From the NCBI GenBank assembly GCA_030377945.1, contig JAUCGD010000025.1, forward strand, positions 1 through 27,392: a stretch of DNA of 27,392 nucleotides, in the 5' to 3' direction. The stretch comes from Desulfobacterales bacterium HSG17. Lineage in GTDB: Bacteria > Desulfobacterota > Desulfobacteria > Desulfobacterales > Desulfococcaceae. Numbering within the stretch: position 1 is the first letter of the stretch; the number at the start of each line of letters is the position of its first letter. The notes under the pieces are model-generated. The model made no database searches and was not told where the DNA came from. It saw only the letters and a list, made by a program, of their open reading frames with translations. A program made the translations under genes and the position numbers. Below, one piece after another: positions 18,079 through 27,092 of this stretch.

Positions 18079-18456
18079 ATGGCATCTTACAAAAAAATGA
18101 ACAGATGGTATTCATTGACAAATATTGGATGTTCTGATTCTAATAAAATTTTTGGTAAAATTTTTGCAGAAGCTGAGGCAGGGGAAGATTCTCCCTGGTT
18201 TTCAGGGCATTTTCCAGGAGCGCCTATATTGCCTGGAATTGCACAGCTGGCATTGGTACTGGATTCATTGCAGGAAGCTTTTAAAAGCAATTTAAGAATA
18301 GCAGGGCTGACACGGGTTAGATTCAGGAAGATTATCAAACCCGGAGACTCATTGGAAATAAATGTAATAAATAATAAAGGTGATGCAAAAACCTATTCTT
18401 TTAAAATTATGATAAAAGATGAGATTGCATGTGCTGGAACGTTATTGTTAAAATAA
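18079..18456 (+). CDS. FabZ-like 3-hydroxyacyl-ACP dehydratase
   Basis: The 125-residue hotdog-fold protein carries the FabZ/FabA loop FSGHFPGAPILPGIAQLALV, with the likely catalytic His44 in GHFPG-PI-PG. The last half (LTRVRFRKIIKPGDSLEINV) matches the strands of the family. It is shorter and more diverged than housekeeping FabZ (about 145-150 residues), like the dehydratase-like proteins of accessory fatty-acid or aryl-polyene clusters. In canonical FabZ a Glu in the central helix completes the active site; the matching stretch here (AQLALVLDSLQEA) has no obvious Glu at the expected place, so activity is uncertain. The ATG follows two stop codons directly, and the ribosome site is weak (AAGAAG). 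The carrier-protein gene starts 46 bases downstream. Confidence 0.83.
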   Translation: MASYKKMNRWYSLTNIGCSDSNKIFGKIFAEAEAGEDSPWFSGHFPGAPILPGIAQLALVLDSLQEAFKSNLRIAGLTRVRFRKIIKPGDSLEINVINNKGDAKTYSFKIMIKDEIACAGTLLLK

Positions 18457-18502
18457 ACGGATTGTTAAGAAGTAGAGAAAATTAAAGGAGATATTTATAA
18501 AC

Positions 18503-18763
18503 ATGGGTGTGGAAATAGAAAAAATTATACTTCGGGTAGCTGAGGTAATGATTGAAGAGCTTAAACTGGAAGATGTAACCCCAAAAGCATTTGAGCCTGA
18601 TGTTGACCTGGTTGATGAGGTTGGTATTGACAGCATGGACCTTGCCACAGTTGCCCTGGTTCTTCAGGATGAATATAACATAAGGATAGATGAGGATGAC
18701 TATCCCAAGCTGACAACAGTCAGGCGGATTGCAGAATATGTTGAGACAAAATTAAACGATTAA
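18503..18763 (+). CDS. Acyl carrier protein
   Basis: The 86-residue acidic helical protein has the phosphopantetheine site GIDSMDLATVALVLQ (Ser44). AAGGAGAT lies 10 bases before the ATG, a strong ribosome site in keeping with high expression of carrier proteins. It differs clearly from the usual DSLD housekeeping form (here DSMD) and has an extended N-terminus. It sits between the dehydratase and two radical SAM genes, so it probably holds the acyl chain on which the cluster's enzymes act. Confidence 0.93.
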   Translation: MGVEIEKIILRVAEVMIEELKLEDVTPKAFEPDVDLVDEVGIDSMDLATVALVLQDEYNIRIDEDDYPKLTTVRRIAEYVETKLND

Positions 18764-18778
18764 TACGGAGATGTTGAC

Positions 18779-19876
18779 GTGGATGCTGCAAAAGAAATAC
18801 ATGACTGCAAATCTCAGGACTATAAAAGGAAAAAATGGAAATTTTCCGAAATTCTGGCTGATAATGAAACAAAAGAGCGCTGGGAAAAAGTAAGGAAGTT
18901 TTTTTTCCTGCGTGAATCTACATATGATATGTCAAACCGGTGCAATATCCGCTGCGAAGGCTGTTATTATTACGAAGGTGAAAAGCAGTTTGCAAAAGAA
19001 AACGGGGATGTTAGTGCCTGGCGCGATCTAATGAAAGCAGAAAAGGGAAGAGGAGTCACTTTTGTGGTTCTTGCAGGTGCGGAACCTTCCCTGGTTCCTG
19101 AATTATGCAAAGCCTGTTATGAAGAAATTCCTCTTGGGGCAATTGCCACCAACGGCATTAAAATTATGCCTGAATCTGTGGGTTATAAGATTCATATTTC
19201 CGTATGGGGAAATGACGAGACAAGCCATAAACTGAGGGGAGCAAAAGACATGCTTTCCAGGCAGATAGAAAACTATATTGATGATCCCAGGGCTGTTTTT
19301 GTTTATACCTTTACCCGCGGTAATATAGAACAAGCCCGCGAGATAGCTGAAATCCTGGCAGAGAACAAATGCAAACTAACCTTTAACATGTTTTCAGCTC
19401 CACTAGGATATGACGGAGACCTGCGTCATAATACTGAGTCTCTTCTTGCTGTCCGTGAAACTATGACAGATCTGATTGGCCAATATCCTGAAACAATTCT
19501 TTATTCATCCTATAATGCTGTTGCCCATACGCACAGAATCGGGCTTCATGATTTGTATGGATGTTCATACCCGCGAATGAACCCTTCAACAGACATCGGC
19601 CTTGGCAGATCCTTCAGGCAGTACAGAACCGATCTTACATGGGACAGAGATGCAGCCTGCTGTGTTCCTGATACTGACTGCCCTGATTGCAGGCATTATG
19701 CAGCAGGAAGTGCTGTTGTTACTGCCAGGATGTTTCGCCATGCGACAAATCCCGAACATTTTAGAGCCTGGCTTGATTATGTTGATACTTATCTTTCTGT
19801 CTGGGTTATGGGATATGAAAAAGGGAAAAATCTTTGCGATAATCTGACAGCACCGCCAGGGAACAGGGTTTTTTAA
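18779..19876 (+). CDS. Radical SAM enzyme, first of a tandem pair
   Basis: The 365-residue product starts at GTG, with CGGAG 8 bases upstream, only 15 bases after the carrier-protein gene. The 4Fe-4S motif is CNIRCEGC (C55, C59, C62), preceded by STYDMSNR. The SAM-binding segment reads VVLAGAEPS in place of the usual GGEP, and ATNG and ISVWG follow as expected. The C-terminal part has C262 and then CC-x5-C-x2-C (294, 295, 301, 304), possible ligands of an auxiliary cluster. It shares its whole layout with the next gene, so the two arose by duplication. No described radical SAM family was recognised. Association with carrier protein, dehydratase and ketosynthase suggests work on an acyl chain; the reaction is unknown. 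Confidence 0.88.
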   Translation: MDAAKEIHDCKSQDYKRKKWKFSEILADNETKERWEKVRKFFFLRESTYDMSNRCNIRCEGCYYYEGEKQFAKENGDVSAWRDLMKAEKGRGVTFVVLAGAEPSLVPELCKACYEEIPLGAIATNGIKIMPESVGYKIHISVWGNDETSHKLRGAKDMLSRQIENYIDDPRAVFVYTFTRGNIEQAREIAEILAENKCKLTFNMFSAPLGYDGDLRHNTESLLAVRETMTDLIGQYPETILYSSYNAVAHTHRIGLHDLYGCSYPRMNPSTDIGLGRSFRQYRTDLTWDRDAACCVPDTDCPDCRHYAAGSAVVTARMFRHATNPEHFRAWLDYVDTYLSVWVMGYEKGKNLCDNLTAPPGNRVF

Positions 19877-19901
19877 GACCTTCGGAAGGAGTTATAAATA
19901 A

Positions 19902-20900
19902 ATGAAGACAGTCAGCTCTTTGCTGGATAACCAATGGTATGAACGATATAAAAGAATATCAAAGCTGAATATAAGAAGTTCAATTTATGATGTTACAAAC
20001 CGGTGCAACCTGCGCTGTAAAGGCTGCTTTTTTTTCTCATCAGGTGAGGATATAGCAGCATCTGAAGAAAATGATATTCATAAATGGGAGAACTTTATAG
20101 AAAATGAGAAGGGCAGGGGGATTAATCTTGCTATACTGATCGGTGGAGAGCCGAGCCTGTGTCTGGACAGGGTTGAAGCCTTTTACAAGCGTCTTCCCAC
20201 TTTTTGTGCCACCAACGGAATCATCAAGATTCCCAGGGACCGTTTCCCTGATCTGATGGTGGGAATATCGCTGTGGGGAGACAGCGAAGATGAAAAAGTG
20301 CTTCGAGGCAAAGATGTTTTTGCAATATCCAGTAAAAACTATGAAGGTGATCCCCATACCTATTATCTATACACCCTTACACCAAAACAAATAGGAAAGA
20401 CTGAAAAAGTTATAAAAAAGATTAGCGATGCCGGTCTAAAGGTTCACATGCAACTGCTTTCCAATGATGAAGGTATTGACGGTTTTTTCTGGAAACCTGA
20501 AGAATTAAATGATATCCGTTTTGAAATGGATGATATGCTGGATAAATACCCTGACACTGTCATATCTTCAAAATATTACCATGAAATCATAACCACAGGA
20601 AAAATGCTGGGGCGCCCCTTTGGATGGAATGAATGTCCGTCCGTTACCGAGCATCTTGATACAAGAGAACCAAAACCAAAACGTCTGATTCATTTTATAA
20701 GATGGGCATCTGACTTAGAAACCATGCACCGCTGCTGTACATCCGAAACAAGGGACTGCTCCACATGCAAAGACGGGGCCGCGCATATGAGCTGGGTCAT
20801 GGTAAATAAACGGGATCATATACGCACTAAAGAAGATTTACAGAACTGGATAGAAGTATATGAGATGTTTGCAAAGCTCTACCAATTTATTCCCTGGTAA
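19902..20900 (+). CDS. Radical SAM enzyme, second of a tandem pair
   Basis: The 332-residue product starts at an ATG with GGAAGGAG upstream. The radical SAM motif is CNLRCKGC (C35, C39, C42), and the SAM-binding segment is a normal ILIGGEPS. Shared landmarks with the preceding gene are TNGI, IS-WGD, LRG, the YPDTVISSKY segment and the C-terminal cysteines C245, C278, C279, C286 and C289 (CC-x6-C-x2-C). It lacks about 20 N-terminal residues and the C-terminal extension of its paralogue. The cysteine-rich end resembles SPASM-type auxiliary cluster binding, but the spacing does not match the standard motif. It lies 25 bases after its paralogue and 23 before the ketosynthase, which suggests a shared pathway and possibly a heterodimer. 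Confidence 0.88.
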   Translation: MKTVSSLLDNQWYERYKRISKLNIRSSIYDVTNRCNLRCKGCFFFSSGEDIAASEENDIHKWENFIENEKGRGINLAILIGGEPSLCLDRVEAFYKRLPTFCATNGIIKIPRDRFPDLMVGISLWGDSEDEKVLRGKDVFAISSKNYEGDPHTYYLYTLTPKQIGKTEKVIKKISDAGLKVHMQLLSNDEGIDGFFWKPEELNDIRFEMDDMLDKYPDTVISSKYYHEIITTGKMLGRPFGWNECPSVTEHLDTREPKPKRLIHFIRWASDLETMHRCCTSETRDCSTCKDGAAHMSWVMVNKRDHIRTKEDLQNWIEVYEMFAKLYQFIPW

Positions 20901-20923
20901 TTATTAAAAGAGTTAGGAATAAT

Positions 20924-22183
20924 ATGAGTTTGAAAAAAGCAGTCATAGCAGGCTATGATGCGATTTCTCCCCTGGGAACGGATATGGAAATCCAGTGGAA
21001 AAATGCAGTTTTGGGCAAAAGCGGCATCAAAGAATTGACACGGTTTCCCTTTGATAATGATTTTCCTGTCCGTATTGCAGGCCAGGTTGATGAAATTGAT
21101 ACTTCTATCTATCCTTTTTTATCTCCCAGGGCTTTGGCTTTATGGCCTTCTCCCATTTTTAAATATGCCATGCTTACTGTTCACCGGGCACTTGAGAAAA
21201 GCAAAATTGAGATTGATTCAAAACTTGCTCCCAGGGTTGCAATAACTTTCAGTTCCGCAGTAGGTGGACAGGGAGTTCTTCTCAATGCTGACAGGCGAAT
21301 GATTTCAGAGAAAAAGCTTCCTCCGCCCCTTGCAAATCCCAATTCATGTATAAATATGGTAGGGGGCAAGATTTCCATATTAACAGGAGCCACAGGTCCC
21401 ATTTTCGCATCAATTACAGCATGTGCCACAGGTCTTACTTCATTAATAACCGGGGCCATGATTTTAGAACAGGGCAGGGCAGATGTTGCAATCTGCGGTG
21501 CTGTGGATTTTGCCCTTGTAGAACCTATTGTAGCCGGGTTTGCAACCATGAATGGAGCTTACAGTCATAAACCCGGAATCAATGAATCTCCAAAACAGGC
21601 CAGCCGTCCTTTTTCATCAAACAGAAGGGGCTTTGTTATTTCAGAAGGTTCAGGAGCTGTTATCCTGACCACTAAGGAATTTGCAAAAGCACACGGTCTG
21701 ACACAGGAAATCGAACTTGCAGGATGGAGCATGACTTCAGATGCCCGCCATTTTGTAGCTCCCAATTATGAAACAGTAAAAAGATGTATAGCAGAAAGCA
21801 TCTCTGATGCAGGTATAAGCCCTGATGATATTGACGCAGTAAATGCCCATGCCACTTCCACAAAAATCGGCGACAAGGTTGAGTACGACGCTCTCAAAGC
21901 AATTTTTAAAGACAATCTTCCGCCTGTATCAGCCAATAAGTCCATGACAGGACATGCAATGGGCGCATCCAGTGCAATTGAATCAATTTTTGCAGTCACG
22001 GGAATGCTGAATAATATTCTGCTGCCAACCATAAACTATACCCCTGATCCTAAAATGGAACCTGGAATGGAACTGGATTGTGTATCTGAAGGAGCGCGAA
22101 AACTTGACCAGGAGTTTGTTCTGAAAAATGCCTTTGGCTTTGGCGGATGCAACTCGTGTGTGATTTTTCGTAGAATTAAATAA
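20924..22183 (+). CDS. FabF-like beta-ketoacyl-ACP synthase
   Basis: The 419-residue product has the length of KAS II. The catalytic triad is complete: Cys167 in ITACATGLTSL, His309 in NAHATSTKIGD and His344 in NKSMTGHAMGASSA. The C-terminus has FGFGG-N as in the family. It should condense a carrier-bound acyl group with malonyl-ACP. Some positions differ from housekeeping FabF (ACATGLTSL rather than ACATG-HAI, and MVGGKIS before it), consistent with an accessory pathway. It is the last gene of the six-gene run. No ketoreductase, enoyl reductase or malonyl transferase is present, so those steps would come from central fatty-acid synthesis. Confidence 0.93.
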   Translation: MSLKKAVIAGYDAISPLGTDMEIQWKNAVLGKSGIKELTRFPFDNDFPVRIAGQVDEIDTSIYPFLSPRALALWPSPIFKYAMLTVHRALEKSKIEIDSKLAPRVAITFSSAVGGQGVLLNADRRMISEKKLPPPLANPNSCINMVGGKISILTGATGPIFASITACATGLTSLITGAMILEQGRADVAICGAVDFALVEPIVAGFATMNGAYSHKPGINESPKQASRPFSSNRRGFVISEGSGAVILTTKEFAKAHGLTQEIELAGWSMTSDARHFVAPNYETVKRCIAESISDAGISPDDIDAVNAHATSTKIGDKVEYDALKAIFKDNLPPVSANKSMTGHAMGASSAIESIFAVTGMLNNILLPTINYTPDPKMEPGMELDCVSEGARKLDQEFVLKNAFGFGGCNSCVIFRRIK

Positions 22184-22253
22184 ATAAATTATTCTGTTCA
22201 TTCCAAATTTTTTATTTATGTCCGTTCTCTCATTTTTTTACCTTTTTTTTACC

Positions 22254-22293
22254 TTGACTATTCAAAGTGTATCAGGTTTAAGTTGAATATAAT
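22254..22293 (+). promoter_or_regulatory. Candidate promoter region for the chemoreceptor operon
   Basis: TTGACT (22254-22259) with TTTAAG 17 bases on (22277-22282), and a perfect TATAAT at 22288-22293, lie in the 191-base gap before the chemoreceptor gene. No flagellar sigma-28 type site was recognised. The rest of the gap is AT-rich with no gene. Confidence 0.35.
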
Positions 22294-22374
22294 TTATTAA
22301 CTAAATGATAAATCTTTATTGCACCCGTTTGAAATACGTGATCTTTTATCATGTATAAAATTGAGGAGGTATAA

Positions 22375-25300
22375 ATGGATATTCGATTAAAAACAGGTTT
22401 ATATTGTATTGCAGCGATAATATGTGTATTAGCCGTATTCTTTATCAATCATAATATCGGGGATCAAAAAAAAATATCTAATGAATTGGATTTATTGGCA
22501 AATATTGTTGCTGAAAAGCTTGTAAATAAATCATATGAAAAAGAACAGGTAAAAGAAATCATTCTTTCTGAGATTTCAAGCTCATTTTCTGTGAAGCAGA
22601 AACAGGAAACAAAGAGAATTATTACTGCTGTCCTGCTTACGGGTATTTCAATTCTGTTTTTAATGGTCTTACTCTCTCACAGGTTAATCTATCAGGTATC
22701 CGAAATTTCAAATTACATTGACAGAATCGCAAAAGGAGAAATTCCTGAAAAGATCACTGAAAGATATAAAGGTAATTTTGATAATATCAGGAATAGCCTT
22801 AATATTCTCACATCAAATCTCAGGGGGACTGTACTTGTAGTGGAAAAAATAGCTGAAGGCGATCTGGCAATCTGTGTTAATATTCTTTCTGAAAAGGATA
22901 TCCTAGGGAAATCTTTGGGAAAAATGAAAGAAACATTTAATACTATTGCCCATGACATTAATAACCTTACAGATTCCGCCCTGGAGGGGAAGCTTGATAT
23001 CCGGGGAGATGAAAACAAGTTTGGAGGAATATATGACGGTATAATCATGGGCGTTAATAATATCCTGGATGTCATGACCCATCCCATAAATATAACCTCA
23101 GAATACCTGGAACGAATATCCAAAGGGGATATACCTGAAAAGATAGAGCAGGAATATAATGGGGATTTTAATCATATCAGAAACAACCTCAACACACTCA
23201 TTGAAAATTTCAGCCAGACAATCCTGGTGGCTGAAAAAATTGCAGGGGGCGAGCTTTCTGTTGATGTTAATATCTTGTCAGAAAATGACATGCTTGGGAA
23301 ATCACTGAAAATTATGACAGACACACTCAGAAATATTATAGAGGAAATTAATCTGATTACCGGGGCAATAACAGAAGGCCGTCTTGAAATAAGGGGGAAT
23401 TCAGAGATATTTGGAGGAGAATATGCCAGGATTATCATTGGAATAAATGAAACTCTTGATGCTGTTATAAATCCCTTGAAAGGTGCAGCAGACTATATTG
23501 ACAGAATATCCAAAGGCGATTTTCCTAATGAGGTTACCAGGGAATATAAAGGTGATTATAACCAGATCAAAAATAGCCTTAACCTGTTAATCGGCAACCT
23601 TAAGGGGACGGTAGATGTCGCTGAAAAAATAGCCAAAGGAGATTTGACAGTAAGTGTTAATATTCTTTCGGAAAATGATATTCTTGGAAAATCACTCAGT
23701 AAAATGCTTGAAACTATTAATAATATTGTACATGATATAAATCATCTGACAGATGCTGCCCTGGAAGGAAATCTTGATACACGAGGAGATGAAAGCAAGT
23801 TTGGAGGTGCATATGACGGAATCATTATGGGGGTTAACAATATTCTGGATGTAGTAGCTGCTCCCCTGAATCTAACTGCCGAATATCTAAATCGTATTTC
23901 CAAAGGAGACATACCTGGAAAAATAGAGCAGGAATACAACGGGGATTTTAATAAAATCAGGAACAGTCTTAATAATCTCATTGAAAACCTTAGTGGAACA
24001 ATTCGGGTAGCTGAGAGGATTGCAGCAGGGGACCTGGCTGTTGATGTAACTATTCTGTCAGATAAGGATATGCTCGGTAAATCATTGAATCTTATGATAG
24101 ATACCATCAGGATCATAATTGAAGATATCAACATGCTCACAAAAGCAGCAACAGAGGGGCAGCTTGATATCCGGGGAGATGCTGAAAAATTCGGCGGAGA
24201 ATACTCCCGGATTATTAATGGTATAAACATGACGCTTGATGCGGTGATAGGGCCTCTTAATGTTGCAGCTTCCTATGTTGACAGGATATCAAAAGGAGAC
24301 TTCCCTGAAAAGATTACAGAAGAATACAAAGGTGATTTTAACGAGATCAGAAACAATATTAACCTGCTTGTTGAAAATCTTCGGGGAACAGTGAAGGTTG
24401 CGGAAAAAATTGCAGACGGTGATCTTTCTGTAAGTGTAAATATCCTGTCTGAAAAGGATGTACTGGGCCAATCCCTTACCAAAATGATCAAAACTCTTAA
24501 TGATATTGTTCATGACATCAATAAACTGACCGATGCTGCCCTTGAAGGAAAGCTTGACATTAGAGGAGATGAAAACCGCTTTGGCGGTGTTTATGACGGA
24601 ATAATCATGGGAGTAAATAATACTCTTGATGCTGTGGTGGGTCCTCTGAATGTTACATCAGAATGCTTAGACAGTATTTCCAAAGGGGATATTCCTGATA
24701 AAATCATTGAAGAATACAAAGGTGATTTTAATCGGATTAGAAATAATCTTAATATGCTTATAGATAATCTAAACTGTTTTGCAGCAGATGTTCAAACCGC
24801 AGCTGAAAAAGTTGCATCAGGAAGCGAGGAACAGAGTATAAGCGCTCAACAGGTTTCTGACAGCACTGCAAAACAAGCTGCCAGCATTGAACAAATATCA
24901 GCTTCAATGGAAGAAATGAGCAGCATGATTACTCAAAACGCAGATAATGCACAGCAGACAGCAAGCATAGCAAAAAATGCCTCAAGGGATGCTGGAAAGG
25001 GCAGTAAAGCAGTTACAGAAACAGTTCAGGCAATGAAAAGTATTTCGGAAAAGATAAGGATTATTGAAGATATTGCCCGCCAGACAAATATGCTTGCACT
25101 TAACGCAGCGATTGAGGCTGCAAGAGCCGGTAAACATGGAAAAGGATTTGCCGTGGTAGCTGCTGAAGTGAGAAAACTTGCTGAAAAAAGCCAGAAATCT
25201 GCAAAAGCGATAAATTCTCTGTCAATCCAAAATATTGAAATATCAGAAAATGCTGTTATTCTTCTTGGAGAGATGGTAGGCGGTATTCAGAAAACATCAG

Positions 25301-25692
25301 AACTGATCCAAGAAATCAGTGCATCCGGTGCAGAACAGGCAGGCGGTATTACCCAAGTGAATAAAGCCATCCAGCAATTAGATCAGATTTTTCAAGAAAA
25401 TGCAGCATCAGCCGAAGAAATGGCAGCTACCAGCCGTGAATTTTCCCTTGAAGCAGAACAGCTTCTAAAATCAGCATCGTTTTTCAAGGTTTCAGGGAAA
25501 TCAGGAGGTGACGAAAGTACATGTGTTTATAATTACAAAGAAAAAATAAAGAAACGTATAGATATTGATAGTCAGTCAAAAGCATTGTCAATAGGTCAAG
25601 AAAAAAATAAAAAAAATAGTAAATTGATTGGCAAATCAGGAGAAATTATAAATATGGAATATTTTGATGAAGACGAATTTGAGCATTATTAA
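22375..25692 (+). CDS. Methyl-accepting chemotaxis protein with poly-HAMP array
   Basis: The 1105-residue product starts at an ATG with GAGGAGG-like spacing upstream (GAGGTATAA). Membrane helices lie at about 5-25 and 82-103, enclosing only about 55 periplasmic residues, so there is no room for a classical ligand domain. Residues 114-800 are about 16 HAMP-type units, marked by recurring KGDIP, EGDL and EGKL turns. They are organised as five 130-residue blocks of three units plus one extra unit. Residues 800-1035 are the methyl-accepting signalling domain, with its hairpin tip at [21 protein letters not shown] and [16 protein letters not shown]. The tail (1035-1105) is polar and has no CheR-binding pentapeptide. 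It should control a CheA kinase. The unknown small gene and FIST gene downstream probably share its transcript. Confidence 0.93.
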   Translation: MDIRLKTGLYCIAAIICVLAVFFINHNIGDQKKISNELDLLANIVAEKLVNKSYEKEQVKEIILSEISSSFSVKQKQETKRIITAVLLTGISILFLMVLLSHRLIYQVSEISNYIDRIAKGEIPEKITERYKGNFDNIRNSLNILTSNLRGTVLVVEKIAEGDLAICVNILSEKDILGKSLGKMKETFNTIAHDINNLTDSALEGKLDIRGDENKFGGIYDGIIMGVNNILDVMTHPINITSEYLERISKGDIPEKIEQEYNGDFNHIRNNLNTLIENFSQTILVAEKIAGGELSVDVNILSENDMLGKSLKIMTDTLRNIIEEINLITGAITEGRLEIRGNSEIFGGEYARIIIGINETLDAVINPLKGAADYIDRISKGDFPNEVTREYKGDYNQIKNSLNLLIGNLKGTVDVAEKIAKGDLTVSVNILSENDILGKSLSKMLETINNIVHDINHLTDAALEGNLDTRGDESKFGGAYDGIIMGVNNILDVVAAPLNLTAEYLNRISKGDIPGKIEQEYNGDFNKIRNSLNNLIENLSGTIRVAERIAAGDLAVDVTILSDKDMLGKSLNLMIDTIRIIIEDINMLTKAATEGQLDIRGDAEKFGGEYSRIINGINMTLDAVIGPLNVAASYVDRISKGDFPEKITEEYKGDFNEIRNNINLLVENLRGTVKVAEKIADGDLSVSVNILSEKDVLGQSLTKMIKTLNDIVHDINKLTDAALEGKLDIRGDENRFGGVYDGIIMGVNNTLDAVVGPLNVTSECLDSISKGDIPDKIIEEYKGDFNRIRNNLNMLIDNLNCFAADVQTAAEKVASGSEEQSISAQQVSDSTAKQAASIEQISASMEEMSSMITQNADNAQQTASIAKNASRDAGKGSKAVTETVQAMKSISEKIRIIEDIARQTNMLALNAAIEAARAGKHGKGFAVVAAEVRKLAEKSQKSAKAINSLSIQNIEISENAVILLGEMVGGIQKTSELIQEISASGAEQAGGITQVNKAIQQLDQIFQENAASAEEMAATSREFSLEAEQLLKSASFFKVSGKSGGDESTCVYNYKEKIKKRIDIDSQSKALSIGQEKNKKNSKLIGKSGEIINMEYFDEDEFEHY
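22714..24774 (+). repeat. Tandem 390-base HAMP coding repeats in alternating A-B order
   Basis: The block starts (Y-DRISKGD) fall at residues 114, 244, 374, 504, 634 and 764, an exact 130-codon period. Blocks 1, 3 and 5 share [12 protein letters not shown] and [10 protein letters not shown]. Blocks 2 and 4 share [16 protein letters not shown] and GGEY-RII-GIN. The higher-order unit is therefore 780 bases, repeated with no insertion or deletion. Confidence 0.9.
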
Positions 25693-25739
25693 AAGTTATA
25701 ATTTTTTAATGCTCTGAAACCAGTAAAAGGGGGTAATTT

Positions 25740-25940
25740 ATGTCAGGAAAAATCAAAGAAATGATTGATTCCATTCTTTCCACAAGATCCAAGGGGAATC
25801 CGGTGGTTGCAAAAGCTCTTGAAACCAAATTCATCCTCAAGGGAATTAATCCCAATGAATATTCAAGTGCAAGCGAGGATGACCCTGATGTTATTCAAAA
25901 GCTTGAAAACCTTGCAAAACAATTAGGTGTCTCCCTATAA
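25740..25940 (+). CDS. Small conserved-looking protein of unknown function
   Basis: The 66-residue soluble protein starts at an ATG with AAAGGGGGT upstream, a strong ribosome site that supports real translation. The sequence is mainly helical by composition (MSGKIKEMIDSILSTRSKGN, then QKLENLAKQLGVSL) with a middle segment KFILKGINPNEY. No known motif, membrane segment or signal peptide is visible. It sits between the chemoreceptor (47-base gap) and the FIST gene (27-base gap), so it may be an adaptor or partner of the FIST protein. That is context inference only. Confidence 0.72.
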   Translation: MSGKIKEMIDSILSTRSKGNPVVAKALETKFILKGINPNEYSSASEDDPDVIQKLENLAKQLGVSL

Positions 25941-25967
25941 CCTGAAAACAAGAAGAAGGAGGACGAA

Positions 25968-27068
25968 ATGAATGCATATTCAACAAAAAACTCACCTGAA
26001 GAGGCTGTTAAAGAGATCCGTAAACAACTGGATCAATCCCGTTACAAAGCACTCCTTTTCTTTGCCTCATCTGCTTATGATCCTGACAGGGTCAGCCTGG
26101 AAATGCAAAAATCATTTACAGGTATTCCTGTTTTCGGATGCACAACATCAGGAGAGATTGTTAATGACAAGATGCTGAAAAACAGTGTTGTGGCAATGGG
26201 TCTTGGAGATAATCTCATTGAAGATATCAAGGTGGCAGTTATAGAAGATGTCCACAAACAAGGAGCTGTGGAACAAGCATTTTCAGTCTTTGAAAAATAT
26301 TATAAACAAACCATGCTTGATATTGACCCGTCTGAATATGTGGGAATCATACTTATTGACGGACTCAGCGTGGCTGAGGAAAAAGTAATGGATCGAATCG
26401 GTGATCTCACCAATGTTACATTTATCGGGGGATCTGCCGGCGATGACCTCAAGTTTAAATCAACTTTTGTATTTGCAGAAGGAAAAAGCTATACAAAGGC
26501 AGCTGTTTTAGCCCTTCTTAAACCTGGCACAGGGTTTGATGTAATAAAAACCCAGAGCTTTTGTCAGATGGATAAACAGCTTGTGGCAACAAAAGTGGAT
26601 GAAGGAAAAAGAGAGGTTCTGGAATTTAACAGTATGCCAGCTTCTTCTGCCTATGCCCAGGCTCTGGGTGTGCCTGTGGAAAATTTGTCAGATCATTTTA
26701 TGCATAATCCCCTGGGATTAATGGTGGGTAATGAACCCTATGTCCGAAGCCCCCAGCAGATCAAGGGGGACACCATGGTTTTCTATTGTAATGTCAAAGA
26801 AGGTATGAAGCTTTCAATCCTCGAATCTCAAGACATTGTTATGGATACTAAAAAGGGTCTTGAAAAAAAGAAAAAAGAGCCGGGCAATATATCTGCTCTT
26901 ATGAATTTTAATTGTATTCTCAGAACCCTGGAACTTGATAAAAAGGGACAAAGCGAAGCATATGGCAGACTTTTTTCAGGAATTCCCACAATTGGTTTCA
27001 GTACTTACGGGGAACAATACATAGGACATATCACCCAGACAGCCACTATGCTTGTTTTTAAGTCGTAG
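25968..27068 (+). CDS. FIST domain sensor protein (FIST_N and FIST_C)
   Basis: The 366-residue soluble product starts at an ATG with AAGGAGGA upstream. Residues about 27-215 form the FIST N-terminal domain (ALLFFASSAYD, PVFGCTTSGEI at 54-64, VTFIGGSAGDD at 150-160). Residues about 220-365 form FIST_C (SAYAQALGV, then GIPTIGFSTYGEQYIGHITQTATMLVF). FIST domains are predicted sensors of small ligands, often fused to histidine kinase, GGDEF or chemoreceptor output. Here no output domain is fused, and the gene follows a chemoreceptor that lacks a large sensing domain. The simplest reading is that the FIST protein senses a cytoplasmic ligand and signals to that receptor. The stop codon lies inside a 28-base palindrome. 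Confidence 0.92.
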   Translation: MNAYSTKNSPEEAVKEIRKQLDQSRYKALLFFASSAYDPDRVSLEMQKSFTGIPVFGCTTSGEIVNDKMLKNSVVAMGLGDNLIEDIKVAVIEDVHKQGAVEQAFSVFEKYYKQTMLDIDPSEYVGIILIDGLSVAEEKVMDRIGDLTNVTFIGGSAGDDLKFKSTFVFAEGKSYTKAAVLALLKPGTGFDVIKTQSFCQMDKQLVATKVDEGKREVLEFNSMPASSAYAQALGVPVENLSDHFMHNPLGLMVGNEPYVRSPQQIKGDTMVFYCNVKEGMKLSILESQDIVMDTKKGLEKKKKEPGNISALMNFNCILRTLELDKKGQSEAYGRLFSGIPTIGFSTYGEQYIGHITQTATMLVFKS

Positions 27069-27092
27069 AGACAAGGCATGCCTTGTCTCTAC
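27065..27092. repeat. 28-base perfect palindrome
   Basis: The 14-base arm GTAGAGACAAGGCA is followed directly by its reverse complement. It contains the FIST stop codon (TAG at 27066-27068). As RNA it forms a 12-pair stem with a 4-base loop but has no T tract after it. It resembles small dispersed palindromic elements (REP or MITE-like) known in several bacteria; this identity is inferred from memory of similar sequences. Confidence 0.7.

Noticed and set aside
17592..22183. Cluster considered as a true ladderane or aryl-polyene pathway.
   Set aside because: The phytoene-desaturase-like genes, ketoreductase and acyltransferase expected of those clusters are absent, so naming the product would be unsupported.
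22713..24513. Several minus-strand frames inside the chemoreceptor gene.
   Set aside because: They recur at the HAMP repeat period and are shadows of the repeated coding sequence.
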